This document shows, in pieces, positions 31,830-45,450 of a stretch of 64,000 bases of DNA (positions within the stretch are counted from its first letter, which is position 1; the number at the start of each line of letters is the position of its first letter). Both the position numbers and the translations under genes were made by a program. The stretch comes from Rhexocercosporidium sp. MPI-PUGE-AT-0058 (taxonomy: Eukaryota > Ascomycota > Leotiomycetes > Helotiales): the NCBI GenBank assembly GCA_020746875.1, contig JAGTJL010000001.1, forward strand, positions 186,001 to 250,000. Reading direction: 5' to 3'. Under the pieces are notes generated by a model. That model made no database searches. It was not told the origin of the DNA and saw only the letters and a program-made list of their open reading frames with translations.

Positions 31830-33314
31830 TTCTAATGATACAAAGAATATACTGTACGGGTATGAGTGTTCTGGACGCCAATGAGTGGAGGTCCATATTG
31901 TCCATACTCACCGCCTTCAAAAATTTCGGTGGCTTGACATGTGCTGTTTCTGGCTACCATCGGTATATGCTCGGGCCAGCCAAACATCGGTTTCATGGAT
32001 TCTCATCTTTGATCGGAAAGGTTGTCAAGTGATCAGATCTTCGACGTTTCTTGATACGACGTGGTATAGAAAGCCTTGCCAAGTCAAGCCAAGGAGCTCT
32101 ATTAGTGTATCAAGAAGAGAGAGAGAGGGAAGAAGCTTCGGAAAAGTGTGGTCTCGCCATCTTCTCTTTCTTGTTTCGACCTGGGGCTGGCAAATCATGT
32201 GGGAGTCCTGGCTCAAGTACTTGGGCCATAAGTTCGGTGGTTCACCGAGTACTTGGAATCAAAAACGGAACGAATATTCGTTCGGCAGCGTAATGTCAGC
32301 GAATTGACAACAATGGGTTTTGAGGACAAGTCATGAATTAGAATCATCGATCCATGAAGCGGATAGTTGGCATACAGACTAGGCATTCGAAGGCGTGGGC
32401 GAGATGGGATTGCTGCTTCCAAGTTCCAGGTATTACTATTGATAATACTCATTAATCGCATTACAAGGAAGTTCATTTCAATTCGGTACATACCATTCCA
32501 AGTTCTGTACCCTAGCATACGGGTCTTGAACAGCGGTTCCAGAATGTCGTCAGGATTTCAGATCTAGTCAAACCCTGTTCCGCTTCCAACATATACCAGA
32601 GATCTATATTTCAATCTGTACTTTCCTCTATCTCTGCAAGTGCAAAATGTGAGCGTTGGAACCTGCATACCTCATATGCATGAACACCTCATCCTAGTCT
32701 CTTACTCCTCTCAGTATGACAGTACTTACAGTAGCTATGATTCGCTATTCGAGCAATTCCTCTCTTTCATCCCCTCCCATCGCAAGTCGTGAGTCAGTAA
32801 ACTTGGAACCAACCTAGCCCTTTCTACAATGCCCTTCCCCGAAATAATAACAATACACATAAGACTCAGTTGTCGCTTGCTGTATTAGTCTAGACCCCAA
32901 ACTTGGACTCCCTCCAATCGCACAGCGATCTGAGCTTGCCATTGATTCGCCTTGCTCTCCTCCGCATTGGATTTAGACTTTGCACTTTTGCACTTTACTT
33001 TAAATTACTTTTGTCTCTCCTCATTCCCCGCTTCACCTATACTCCCAGCAGATGCTGCATGCCGGATGCCAGATATAAAAAATCTTTCCCAAGAGTGGAA
33101 TTTCTGCACGTACGCACCCTACGGACCGCCAGACAAGACCCTGCTACTCTACTAAGGCACAGAGAAGAAGAAAAACAGGATGCAGTTACAATTCTCCAAT
33201 ACTGCAGGAGAGGGAAAAACAAAAGAACACAAACAAGGTATTCGGAAGTATCGATCGGATGTGACCCCCTTCATGAAATAGAGTTCAAGCCACCAGCATG
33301 TGATGTGATGCGAT

Positions 33315-33344
33315 GTGCAGTGCAGTGCAGTGCAGTGCAGTGCA
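33315..33344. repeat. Pentanucleotide repeat (GTGCA)n
   Basis: Six perfect GTGCA copies, directly followed by two copies of CTCGCGTCGC-like sequence (to about 33370). Confidence 0.85.
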
Positions 33345-33707
33345 TCCTCGCCTCGCGTCGCCTCGCGTCGGGGGCCCACCGCCTTCCCTTAAACAGTTGT
33401 CTAGTAAGTCCAAACCCTGCGATTTCTAAGTGTTCTGTTGACGTCGACGAGCAGCGGGCCACGAACTCAAAATGACCAATTGCCGATGACGGATTTGGAT
33501 CCATCTCCGCGATCCCTAAAGGTTGTGAAGGGGGATGGAAGCGTTGGGGGGATAGTCGAGTCATGGTCGTGATCATCATCGTGGGCTTCATCGTCAGGTA
33601 AGTTTTCCGCCACCTGGTTTTTTTAAGTTTGAGATGAGGAATACAGAGAAGGCGACGGTAGCTTTTGGGGGTTTTAAGTTTCGATCAGCCGGACCTGTTT
33701 CCTGAGT

Positions 33708-33748
33708 GGGGGATGGGAATGGAGATGGGAATGGGAATGGGAATTGGG
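33708..33748. repeat. GGGAAT-type repeat
   Basis: Six to seven imperfect GGGAAT / GGAGAT units. Confidence 0.7.
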
Positions 33749-36700
33749 TTGTGCCATCTGAGATGTTGACGTCGGTACTGTACTGTATGTCTCGTGTGAT
33801 TGCATGGGTGTTTGGATGCGATGGGTGGTGCTTGAAATTTGTAGAGGTGTGCTTGAGTGTCATTTTTGAGTTTGAACACCCCACGCTAGGAACGGGTGGA
33901 CTGCGGTGTTGTGTTTCTGGTTTTGTCTGCTGGTAGAAGAAGAAATAGTATACGTTTCTTGAAAGGTATACTAGTGCTTGAAGTCCAGATGCCAGATGAG
34001 GCAGTTGTGGAGAACGAAGTTGCGAGCGGATGACCTTGCTGACTGGGATATGGAGTAGAAGGGAAGTCCGCTTCGAGTTTTATGGGATGGGCAAGTGGGT
34101 GTTTCCCATGTTGGTAAGTGGATACCAGACTACAGTCAGTAGGCGGTAATGATTTGAGTTTCTATTGTGCCGCTAAATTTTGAAGATGGCATGGCATTTC
34201 AGATTCCGGTATTTGCTTATTGCGAGAGGAGCTGCCTGCTAGGCGCTATTGGCTATATCCTTGAAGAGGAGCTGGAAGCGAATTGGTAGTCAGATTAGCC
34301 TCTAGCCACTTTCCAGCCATGTCTTTCTCTAGGCTTAGCGAACATGGACGCTGAGGACTCAGTAGAAGTTTGGTGCTTCTTACGGATATCAGTGCGGCCA
34401 GGGGAAGGAAAGATATCTTGAGTTTTCTGCAATAGCTTCGCCTCGAGTTTTGCACAAGATTTACAGGGACCTTGAAAGTAGTCTATAAGACAACGATACC
34501 ACTAACATCAAGGCCACCAACCAGCATGGCAATTTTTAAATCACCACCTACCAACAGCCAATCCAATGGGGATCAATCCCCTGGAAGAGACATTTGCTTT
34601 AAAGAGGCGTAATATGCTTCACTTTAGGTCTTGAGGCTGCCAAGAATCCAAATGTACAAGGATACTTGACTCTCATTATCCATCGACTCCCGTGTTCCAC
34701 ACATTTCTATTTCCACCTCCACCTCAGCCATGACCTAGAGCTCCTTGCAGGACCACATGGAGAAATTTCGCATCTGATTCTGCCTCGGAGATCATTCAAT
34801 CCCCCTTCAGCGCTCATCAATATTCGATAGCCTTTTTTGGGGGGAGGTAGTCAATGAGTGCGTAAGAACCTATCACTTTCTGACCGATCTCAGTCCCCTA
34901 AAGAACTTCCAAGATTGTTCACTCGTGGCGTGAAGGATGGAGAGAAACCCTGTCCCGTCCATTGATACGGGATCACATGTGGCAGGTGGTTGGGGGCTAC
35001 TGGGGAGGAATGAAGCGAGTCGACGTTGGGTACTTCTGCATGCTAACGAGATCTCGCCCGGCAGGATCCGAATGCAAACGCCAATGACAGCAGGAAATCA
35101 ATTTCTGGGCTGGAAAAATGCAGTTGAAGACACGGCATATGTGCGTTTGGCTTGCAGGAGGGCTGTCTGCTGTTTGCTTTTTTGTTTCAGTAGTTTTGTT
35201 CATAGGCTTTGGGCTTTGTCAAACGCGCATGGATATTGTTTGGGAGTGTCGTGGTGCAAGGGACATGCACGCTGCTGAGATGATGATGGTTATTGCTTGC
35301 CAATTTTCTTACCCGAGGTGGTGGTAGTAAGATTGACACAGGAAGTTCTTCGTGATGATGACGAGGAGGAGGATGTGCAATGGAAGGCTGCGCTGAGCTG
35401 AGGCTTCAGCAATATGGATGATCGTCCCGAATACCTGCAAAAGAGACTTGCTGATCTTCCGCACGCGGCATCATCTTGCACTCACCCCTGCATATGGGGA
35501 AGGGAAGAAGCTAGTAGAAGAGCCATTCGATTCGACGACAGTTGGCGAGACGTTGGAAGAGTGCGAGGTGACCTGCGTGAACTATGAGCTTTTGGGACAG
35601 ACGTGCATAGAGTTTGCGCTAGACGACTCATGCCCTACTTCTGGGTTGCAGGTTGTCAGGTTATCAGGTCGGGTATTTTACCATCTAGACGGCGACAAGC
35701 TGACAGGACAAAAGCTGGAAAGTGGGAGGCTAAGCTCTAGAAAGATGCGATGTTTGCTTTTTTCGGAGGGCTGGTCGTCGATTGAGTTTTGGGATCTCTC
35801 CACTTACTTGAGATGCGATGGAGTTTCGGAAGTATTTTATCGACCGACCGAGCTTGGACCGCAATGCAAGGACGATCGTTCGACGCTCTGCTGGTGGAGA
35901 CAGAGACCACAATAAAGCCTTCTTGTGCAATGATTTGTGTAAATCAACGGGGTTGCTTGTGGCACCCAACGCTCACTGTGGCAGCTTGGCGAGGCTGATG
36001 ATCAAATTGAAGAGGACAGAGCGGGCTCGGTCCTCGTTGCCGAAGTGAATCACTGCTGAAGAAATGGTGTTTTTAGTTAGTGGTTGAAACGGGTGCGGCA
36101 GTGCTTCGTTTTCAGCCTGGTGCGGGTTGGAATGTAATTGGTTTGGTCGGGTGTTGCTGCCCTGCAGTGCATACAGTCTTTCTGTTGAGACTTGGTATTG
36201 TTCTTTCTCTTGCTTGCCTTGCGAGCTGGAGCTTAGATTACTCGACATCAAAGAGTTCGAGGCTGCAGATGTTGGTCAAACTGACGCCCTGCCGCTATGC
36301 CTATGATCAGGGAGGGAGCTAGATGGCATTTTCCTTTTACACTCATTCAGCCGATGCAGCCTGAATGATGTTGTTATCTGGACTTTCGTGAGTGGAATAC
36401 AGAGAACGGAAGTCTGCATCGTGTAGGACCCCCACGACATGAATCAGCGATGCTTCGGGATACTGCATTGAGACTGCCTTTCCTCGGTTGAAGATCTGTC
36501 TCGGTTGAAGAAGATGCGTATATCCGATTGATGTGTGCCAGCCTGTCTTACAGTATTAGCTGGAGGACAAATTGCATGCATGGCGGATATTGTGGAGGTT
36601 GTCTTCGACTTTGTTTCAATGGCTCGCCAGATCTAGCTACAGTATTGACCTGTCAGTAGCGAAATCTTTCAGCTACAGATTCTGCACGGATGTCAAGCCA

Positions 36701-39700
36701 AGACGCTTTGGGTCGATTGTTGGTTGGAACACCGCTTGCTTTCGGGACGGGAAGGCACGAGACGAGACGAGGAAGTTCCGATCTTGATCTTCAGTAGATT
36801 TCGCACGGTCTTTAGGGAAATGGGTTGGGTATGCTAGATGGGAAATCAAAATGACCCACTGGCCTCTCCTGGGAGGGACCCTGTTGTACAATACCATGCC
36901 CTGGTTGCCCAGAAAAGTGGACAGGATATCCAGAAGATTACCAAGCCAAGAAACCAAGGCATGTTATTGCAAAGATATGGGAGCTTACGGTTGTTTCTAA
37001 CTGTGCACAAAACATTGCAATAAGTCTGGCCATGTAGAATCTTGAGATAGGAGATAACAGGGCCATTTCTGCAATCCAACTTCTCGGTGCCACGGGCAGG
37101 AGAAGACAAGATGATCGCAACCAAGGAATCCAGAGATTTCGAAGGATTCAGCGTCTGCCAGAGCGGAGGGTTGTCCGAAACTCTGGTTGTGGTATCCTGG
37201 ACTTCCAGGCTGGTCTTCTGAGCGGCACAGAATGTCTCGCTGGCACCTCTCCAGAGCCCCGCCATAACTATTCAAGAAGGATTTATCACACGGTACCGAG
37301 CACTTCATGCAGGAGGCATCTCTGTTCCAACTCACGAATCACATTTGGCTTATGTGCTACAAGTGGAGAGCTGCACGGCATGGATGATTCCTTTTTGTAA
37401 AAGCTGGCACCGACCAATCCAGTGCTCAACCAGGTCCCAAAAGCCCGGTTGGCGTGGCTGGAATTGCAACGCTGTCATCTTGTTGGAACTTTATGTTGGA
37501 TTTTTTGTCCGTTGCTTGCACATGTGCTACGGCAGATTTGTTGCGGCTAGGTTGTCCACGAGTCATGCGGCCGCCTAGACCTTTTGATGAGATTCTTAAG
37601 AGGACAGGTGTATTTGAGGATTTTGTGGTCATGCTTAGAGCCGCGACATCGTGAGTCTCAAGTCGGTTGTCCTCAGATCCTCAGATTAGACTATGGCTTT
37701 GTTATCAGTTGCCCCTCCCGAGGAAGCTTCTGTGGAGTCATTTGGAGCTGTCTCTTTTTGGAGGAGCTTGCGAAGAAGAGGGAACGATGCCACTGTTTGG
37801 GGCTCTCTGGGGTCTATGGGACGAGAAGACTAGATCCTCTTCTTTGACTCAGTACGTGTCTTTTCGACCCGCTTCAACGTGATTAATGATTCAGATGAAA
37901 AGTCCAAAATCCAGTTCTGAATCCACCACGGGGATTTTAATTTTAAGGGTTTGGTGATGAGATCTAGGGGTTTGGGAGCTTCAGGGGGCCAGCTTGAGGA
38001 TGGACCAGACGCTGTGGACACAGTGGAGACGGGGTCGAGGCATGACGGGCTGCACCAAATCTCGGTATGCGGCCCAGCCCTGAACCCAGCTTGCTTCCGC
38101 TACCATGGCCTTCTACTTCTAGGTGGTACAAGGACAGTACAGTCCTGTACATTTTCGGGCAAGGAACGCTGATAAGCAGACAAGAGGGACGCTGAAACTC
38201 TTTGGTCAGCGTTATTGACAAGAGCTTAGAGGCGCGGATTGGACGTTGCTTCGTTAGGCTCGCTATTATGTGCTGCAATTCCAGGGACATCCAGGGCAGG
38301 CAAGCAAAGGAAAGGGCTGTCAGGCGGCGAGTTATCCGTATGGAGGTATGGAGGGACTCGAACAGTTTCGTTTCTTTTTCTCCCCACAGATGCTGTCAAT
38401 TCCCGGGACGTGGCACATCGTGACTTCACTGAATTCTACGACGGACGGAACGGACAGGGCATCCTAGGAAGCAGAGGCACTGGAGATCATGGACACTCCG
38501 GCCGCAGCCTCCAAGTGGAAAGAGGGGTATTAGTACTGTTAGAACGCCATGTTTCAACTCCCTATCGAATTGCTCCAGGCTTCCCAAGGCCTTCCAAGGC
38601 CTGCAGGTTGCTGCATATCCAGTGCAGAACTTCCAGCGGCCATGCCTGATGAAATCTTCGATAGCAGGTAGCTTCGGAGTTCTCTCCGCTCCAGAAAGCC
38701 CAGGACTTCAGGATATCTGAGACTTTTCGGCTGTCAAAATCGGACTGGTTGTATCTGAGACTTATAGAGTGGCCGTTGTAGACAGTGGAGTAAGCGGAAA
38801 GTCACGGAGGATACGTTATGAACGGATTATGGAGAAGGCAAGATCTCGATATAACGCCGATTTGAGTCTCGCAAGTTCCCAGCATCGAGCTAATTTCTGT
38901 CCGCCATCAGTAGTCTGAAGTCTCAGGCTCCACGCTGCTTCGGGTGATCGTCAGCAAAGCCCTTTTTTCTCGTCTTTCCTGCCCTTTTTCGGTTCATATG
39001 CCGGCGATACCCTGCGCTCCCTGATCGTGATTCCTGAGCCGCAGGGTTTTATGGTTGACGACCAGCCTAAACCTCCCATCGGTCCACCATGACGAAGTCT
39101 TACTAATTGACACCTCTGCGAGACGTGGGGTTTTAGAGTTCAGCACCAGTCCGAGTTGAGACTGTAGTGTAGGTCTGCGATGCGAAATACATGGCTCGCT
39201 GGAGGGTAGCAAAGCTCGGTGCTCGAACTTCAGACGATAGAAGGACGCCGATGAGGTGGAGTGAAGGAGAGGCATCTGGTCGAGGACGGCTAATCGGCGA
39301 GGAAGCGGGGGTATCGTGATACTAGAGGAATCGAGTACTATTGGGCCCTAGTTCTAGAGTTCTGGTTGTGATGCTGCATGAACGAAGGAACGGCCTGCCG
39401 TGCCCCAAGTCTTCCAGCCGCCTTTTGCTTATTTGCTACGTACTGGCTGATCTTGTGCTGTCTTTCTTGTCATGGTCTGGGATGTCTGTGCTTGGTTCTG
39501 CGAGCGAAGCGAATAGCTACTTAGTATTTGTCGCTCTCGGGATCATATCACTAAGAAGGCAAGGTTCAAGCCTGATGGCTTTCCGTGGAGGGTAGCCGGT
39601 GGTAGTATAGACGGATTTGGTGTGCTCTCACTCAGCATTCAGCATTGGGCACGTAACATTTAGTGGTGGGTGCTTGAAGGGTTGCGGTGCGGGTGTAAGC

Positions 39701-40964
39701 AGGGAAGAAAGCTGTTTTTGATCGAGGCCGGGCCGCTCAGCGCAACCTCGAGATGTCAGAAGGGAGCTTGGTCGTCTGTCAGCAAGGAAGCAGCTCTGGG
39801 ATTCCTGGATATCAGTTACGAGGTTGGTTAGTACTTAATTAGTTCAGTTAAGGAGTAGTCGCCTTCGCTGCACGGTCTGAGTTAGAAACACTCCCGCCCT
39901 TCGATCCCGCCTCCGGCCTATCAAAATTCCAAAAGCAGTGGAGGAGTGACTCCTGGAGACAGATAGCTACGGCTACGGGACGGCTGGTGGGTACTTGTAC
40001 TTGTCAATCTCGATCGTGCCCGCAGGATGCCCGCACGATCGAAACCACAGCACTGGCGGTATCCTTGCAAGAACCATCCAGTACAGACGCGAGTTTGGTA
40101 ACGGAAATATACAAAGTAGCTTCAGTTGTGCTGTGTTAGCCTTGCTTGGGCTTAGTCTTTACTACTTTACTACCCCCATGCTAAGACGGATTCGGCCAAG
40201 GGCAAAGTCTATTTGGCGTCAAGAGGCAAGGAGGGAGAAGAGGCAGAGGAGGCATCGAGGATGTCAGTAAGTAAGTACTTGTTTTGGTCCTTAGGTCGAG
40301 CGCTCATCCACTTTGCCTCTCCTCTCTCAGGCTCAAGCTCAAGCTCAAGCCCAAGCCACGACTCAGGGACCAGAGGGCGACGACTACTGGCTGTCCTCCG
40401 CTGCCTGCATCAGCAAAGGCATATCTTTCCAGGCTCCCCTGAGCGGGCCACCTGCATCGACGGACTTTCTGCATCTCGGAGCCCAAAGACTGCTCTCCTT
40501 TCCCTCTCCCTTTCCCTTTCTCTCTCCCCCTCCATCTCCACCCTCCCTCGACCTGCCCCTGCCGCTGGCCCAGTCCGTAACAGGTGGAATTCCCGTGCGT
40601 GGCCTTGCGTGCACGTCCTGCCTTCAACACCCGTATCCCCCCTGCTGAATCAATTGCTAGGGCCCTGGTCAAGTCAAAGTCAAGCCAAGCCAACTTGCAA
40701 GGCAGGGTTACAAGCGAAGTGAACCCCCGAAGGACGAACGAATTGCTCCGCCGTCGATGAGGAGTGAGCGGGCCAAATCCTATTACTATCGTGAGCTTCC
40801 TCTGGGCACCTTTCCCCCGTGCACCACCACTACTACTACTCTCCGCTCCCTCTCCCTCTCCCTCTCGCCTACCTCCCCCCCTCTTCTTCCCCTTCCACGC
40901 CTGGCAGATGAGGTCGCTGGTTCCCAAGAGTATACGGCAGCATTCGTGAGCAGGAAATTCTAAG

Positions 40965-43077
40965 ATGGAACAGCATAGCGTGTTGGAAGCACAGCACCAC
41001 TGCCCTCTCGGCATTCTCACGCCCAGCTCGGAGGAGGATATCGAGGAAGTTCCTCGACACCCCATGCGGACTGCCTCCTCGTTCGGCGCCCGCTACCGCT
41101 ATCCACGACCGCCTATCCGACGTCGAGTACATACCAAAGAAGGTCGCACGGAAACGTACCAGATGTTCGAGATATCCACGTCCCTGGATTCGAGGAGGAG
41201 TATGGATGGGTCGGATATATCGTCAGCATCGGCTTTGACTATGGCAACTTCAGCGGATTCGACGTCTACAGATCCGTGGAGCTCATCTGGTTTTGTGGAG
41301 GAAGAGGAGGATGGTGCTGATATCAACCAAGACGAGGACGATGGGTTGCTATTGGTCCCAAAGCTCGAGCCAATGGAAGACGATGTGGGTGATATGGATA
41401 TGTCGGACCTCCCTCTGTTGTCGAATATGCAGGAGAGTGTTGTCCCAGAGACTCCGAGTAATACCACACCTACTCTTGTCAAGAGACCTCGTGGACGGCC
41501 GCGGAAACATCCCAAGCCTACTCCTGAGTCCCTGGCGAAAGTCGCCAAGGGTCGGTCGAAAACGGGATGTATCACTTGTAGGAAGCGCAAGAAGAAATGT
41601 GACGAGACAAAACCTGGCTGTAAGTTGCGTATGGGTCCCCTCTTGGTCATCGCTGATAGATGGCGTAGGCCTGAACTGTGAGAAGAACTCCGTCACGTGT
41701 GAAGGGTATCCAGCAAAGACGATATGGAGGAGCGGCAAAGAGAAAGCTGAAGAAGGTAGGGCTATTTCGCAAATTCGCCAGCAAGGAGTCGATGAACTGA
41801 TCTCGTCAACAGCCCGTATACGCAGGGCGGGAAGTTTAACCCTGTCCAGTATACAACTACCATTTCTCATCAATGGGCTCGAGACAGAGGGCGACAGGGT
41901 GTTTCTACACCACTACATATCACGCTTGAGCATCATCTTTACGCTAGAAGGAGAGCACGACAGCGCTTTTAGAAACATACTGCTACCAATGGCCCAGCAA
42001 CATACTGGCCTGATGCATTCGATTCTCGCCCTTTCGAGCAAACACATGGATTACACTTCCCCCTATGGCCGTCAAGTGCTTGCAGAGCATCCCAGTCTCG
42101 ACATCGAAACACTAGAAAAGAGATCTCAATTTCATCAGGCAGAGGCAATGAAGGAACTACTCGGTCAGCCATCCGATTCGGCAATCACTCAAGTGGAGCG
42201 CAAAGCGCCTTCACCAGCTATCTACGCTCAGATGATATGTCTTGTTTTACAGACACTGTCGGACCCAAACCCCATGGGACAGCACCGAGTCCATCTCGAG
42301 CATTATCAAAGACTCATTCAGGAGAATCCTCCAGAGGAAAACGAACCAATGAAGTTCATCCACGAGTTTTTCCAATATCACATTCATGCCGATCAGTTGA
42401 TATTCTATCCCAAGAACGGCGCTCACACCCAGTATATATCCCCTGCGGACGAATGGAATCTTCCCTCCACGGTGCTCCAGCCTTCTGCAGTGCGCCTACT
42501 TGGTGTCTTTGATGGTCTTTTCCTCTACATGTCTAAGATCACCAACATCAGAAATAAGATCCGATACAATCTTGAACACCGCATCGATCCTGTTTTGGAC
42601 TACAGCAATCTCCATGCCGCAGCCGAAATCGACGCCGGGATCAGAGAGTGGGCACCAGCTTGGTCACCAGGTGACTCACGCGATAACGCAGGTCTGTTGT
42701 ACCGCCAAATGATGTGGATCTACCTCTGGCGCTCAGTCTTTCCACCGCAGACCACAAACTGGAAAGTCGATCCCAAGATCACCAGCGCTGTGAACGACGG
42801 TATTGCTCTCCTGGCTCGCTTCGGACCCCGAGACCCCAGCCAGACTTTGATCCTCGCCCCAGCATTCGTCATCGGCTGCGCAGCCTTTGAGGTCGAGCAG
42901 CGGGAGCCTATTCGGCAAGCCATCAAGACAGTCAAGGCTTACACGGAGTACAAGAATTCGGATACGGCGCTCGAGGTGCTTGAGGAAGTGTGGCGACTAA
43001 TGGACGCGAAGGATGAACGTAGTTGGGACTGGCAAGCTATTGCTTCTCGTATGAAGATGGATTTCCTCGCTACTTGA
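40965..43077 (+). CDS. Zn2Cys6 transcription factor with AT-hook
   Basis: Three exons: 40965-41619, 41669-41755 and 41813-43077, giving 668 aa. Intron 1 (49 nt) splits the fourth zinc cysteine codon and is certain. Intron 2 (41756-41812, 57 nt, in frame) is likely: read-through would insert 19 residues after EKAEE. The acidic Ser-rich N-terminus (1-170) is followed by an AT-hook (GRPRK, 177-181 in KRPRGRPRKHP) and a perfect binuclear cluster C202-x2-C205-x6-C212-x6-C219-x2-C222-x6-C229, then a fungal-specific transcription factor region (about 270-668, with LHHYISRLS, LLPMAQQHTGLMHSILALSS). It binds DNA, typically CGG half-sites, in the nucleus. It stands alone in about 20 kb of gene-poor DNA, which is common for developmental regulators. 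I cannot name the orthologue with confidence. Confidence 0.92.
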
Positions 43078-45063
43078 ACGAACTAAGCGAGGACCATCTT
43101 GATGCGAGAATCAACTACTTGTTTTCTTTCAGACGAGAGAATTTCTTTCCTCTGAATTGGATAACCTACTACGGATGACGATGTGACGACTTTGATACTC
43201 GAATCTCCTCCCCCGAACCTCTATACAACTCCCCATCTTATGTCGATACATGGGCCGACCTGTTTCTGTCGCTTCACAATTTATTCTTCGACTCGCATCT
43301 CTGGAGCGCAGTCTTCATCTTCTCTCTACTTTGTATTGCTCTACGTCTTTTCGCACTTAGTGTGCTGTGTCTATCTGTTTATCTGTCTATCTGCTTGGGT
43401 AGTTTTCATATCTCGGGTCGTGTTGTGAGATCTCAATACGGGCTGCTATCTACATCGGTGTTCTTTTCTTGGGCTGCGGGGTCAAAATGGGTTGGGACTG
43501 GCTGGGTTGGGCGGCCGGTCGGTCGGTTGGGTCTGAATGGATGGATGGCTGGGCTTGGATGGTCTCTTGTCTACATTTTTAGTTTTTGGGCTGGGCAGGG
43601 TGGCTTTTTGCTCGAAAGATTTTTGTGTGTCTTTCTGATTGTATATGTTGCGTTATGTTTTGCGCACGCTTGAAGCTTTGGGGAGTAGGGGGACTCTGTA
43701 TCTATGATTGGATGGATGGATGGATTGGACTCTGATGTTCATCTTGCGTCTGTTCCTGTTGGGTACTTAGGCGGGAATGTGGGATCGGTCGAGGTCAGTT
43801 GGTCGGTGGCAAACAAGGACCCAAGGAGTGTTGATGGACTTGGATCGGATCGGATGGATCCGATTCGATTTTGATTTGATTTTATATACGTTAAAGATAT
43901 ACTAGAACGGATAAGCAGCAATGCTTCTATACGATAGCTATACCTTACTCATACATTTTTATCTACATCTCCACACCCACACAAGCAAGTATCGCGCGGT
44001 CCTATTAATTTTCTTACTCTGCATTTTTCTATCGATTCAGCGCTTGTTCACTCAGGCTTGAGTTGTACAGCACAGCCTTTCACCAGAGATCCTCACCGTC
44101 CCCAATCCCCGTCTTCTTCTGGCATTGCTCGACCCTGCAATTATCCAAAGTCCATCCTATCTCACATATGCGCACGTGTATGCAGACGCAGTATCAAACC
44201 AACGTGCAAAACGAGACGGCTCACTCCCTACCTGCCTCCCTCCTCACTCACCCACACCCTCTCACAAACCATCATTCACCGCCTCCACTTCCTCCCGTCC
44301 TTCCCCAATGTCATCCCCCTCCACACCTTACCAGGATAACGAAACATCTCATATATAAATCCCTCCAATAACCAACACCAACCCCTACATTCCCACCACT
44401 ACCGGTAGCAGATCGCACAACATACACACATCCATGCATCTATACTCCCAGACATGCATATATGCATAAACATGCAGGCAAATATCCAGGACGGCGGTCG
44501 TGCAATCGGCGATCCTTTCTCCCTCGCCCAGCTTCTTGACAGCCAGCCATGTCGGAGGGGAAGCAGACGCCAGCCAATCGGAAATAATGAATCCCAGTGG
44601 CGTTTTTGGGCGTCGTATTTCGTCCTATCTGTATGTATATGCATGTTCCAGCGGAGGTTACACAAGACAAGGACTTGATGTGCCAACCCCCCCGCTCCTT
44701 ATGGAGGTACATGCATGGGTGTGGTCTCGTCGGGTCAGCTTTTGTGGGCGGAGGGGAGGGGCGGGGAGACGGTCGGTCGGCTGCATGGGTTTGGTGTGGG
44801 TGGTGATGGTGTTCGGCTGGCTGGCTTACGTTTGGTTCGGTATGCCGTACCGTGCCGACGTTGTATTGTGATTGATTGCTCGTACTGCCAGGGCAAGGAG
44901 AAGGGAGGGGAAAGGGAAATGCGAATGTGGATGTGGTTGCGATCCTGCAGGATGTGTACGGATCTTAGGGTGTACGCTCGGACGGGGGGTTTATTGTGAT
45001 TGATGAATGGTTGTGCAGCGGTTGATTTACTTTGCTTGTTTGATTGCATACTTGGTGGATGTT

Positions 45064-45090
45064 GGTGTGGTGTGGTGTGGTGTGGTGTGG
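45064..45090. repeat. Pentanucleotide repeat (GGTGT)n
   Basis: About five GGTGT copies. Confidence 0.8.
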
Positions 45091-45247
45091 CGGTTTGTTT
45101 TCGTCATTTGTCTTGGGATTCTGTCATATTCCTTGGGTGCTGAAGAATCGATGGTGGTTTAGGTAAGTTCTTTCATTTGCATTTTGTGTCAGGGTGAGGT
45201 AAGGGTTGAGGTGAGACTGTTTAGCTTTGGGAAGCTGAGTTGTAGAA

Positions 45248-45450
45248 TTACGGAGGTACAGCGGTTAAGTGTTGTGGCCTGTCGACCAGGGGGGTTGAGG
45301 CTCTTAACTCAACAGAGTAATGTCCCAAGAGCCGAGCTGACTTCCTCACACCAAGTTGACTACCTGTTTATTACTAGGAGAAGTAAATTTGTTCGGCCCA
45401 CCAGCTAGCCTGAAGACAGGCTACAACACTTCGCCGCTGTAACTCCGTAA
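45248..45450. mobile_element. MITE-like element with 42-bp inverted repeats
   Basis: The ends 45248-45290 and 45409-45450 are inverted copies: the first 36 positions (starting TTACGGAG, then TACAGCGG, AAGTGTTGT, GCCTGTC) match at 32. The 118-bp interior has no coding frame. Size, imperfect terminal inverted repeats and non-coding interior fit a non-autonomous DNA transposon (MITE). I see no clear target-site duplication (left flank TTGTAGAA, right flank GTGCTCAC), so the exact ends may be slightly off. A hairpin-forming non-coding RNA is the alternative. Confidence 0.6.

Larger units (their letters stand above)
31830..40964. other. 9.1-kb gene-poor region upstream of a transcription factor
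   Basis: I looked for spliced and unspliced genes on both strands and support none. The longest frames (32903-33475 plus, 35418-35915 plus, 37265-36846 minus) have no domain and irregular codon use. Composition is not AT-rich, so this does not look like RIP-mutated repeats. It probably holds an extended regulatory region, a long 5' leader or non-coding transcripts for the gene at 40965. Confidence 0.45.

Noticed and set aside
32903..33475. 190-codon plus-strand frame
   Set aside because: It runs through the GTGCA and CTCGCGTCGC simple repeats and shows no domain or codon bias.
35418..35915. 165-codon plus-strand frame
   Set aside because: No domain, irregular codon use and no splice context.
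36846..37265. 139-codon minus-strand frame with real ATG
   Set aside because: Hydrophobic and charged residues are scattered without pattern; nothing supports it beyond being open.
41099..41650. Serine-rich minus-strand frame
   Set aside because: It is the antisense shadow of the acidic N-terminus of the regulator.
45248..45450. Calling the element a tRNA or snRNA gene
   Set aside because: The long inverted ends and the interior do not fit any such fold.
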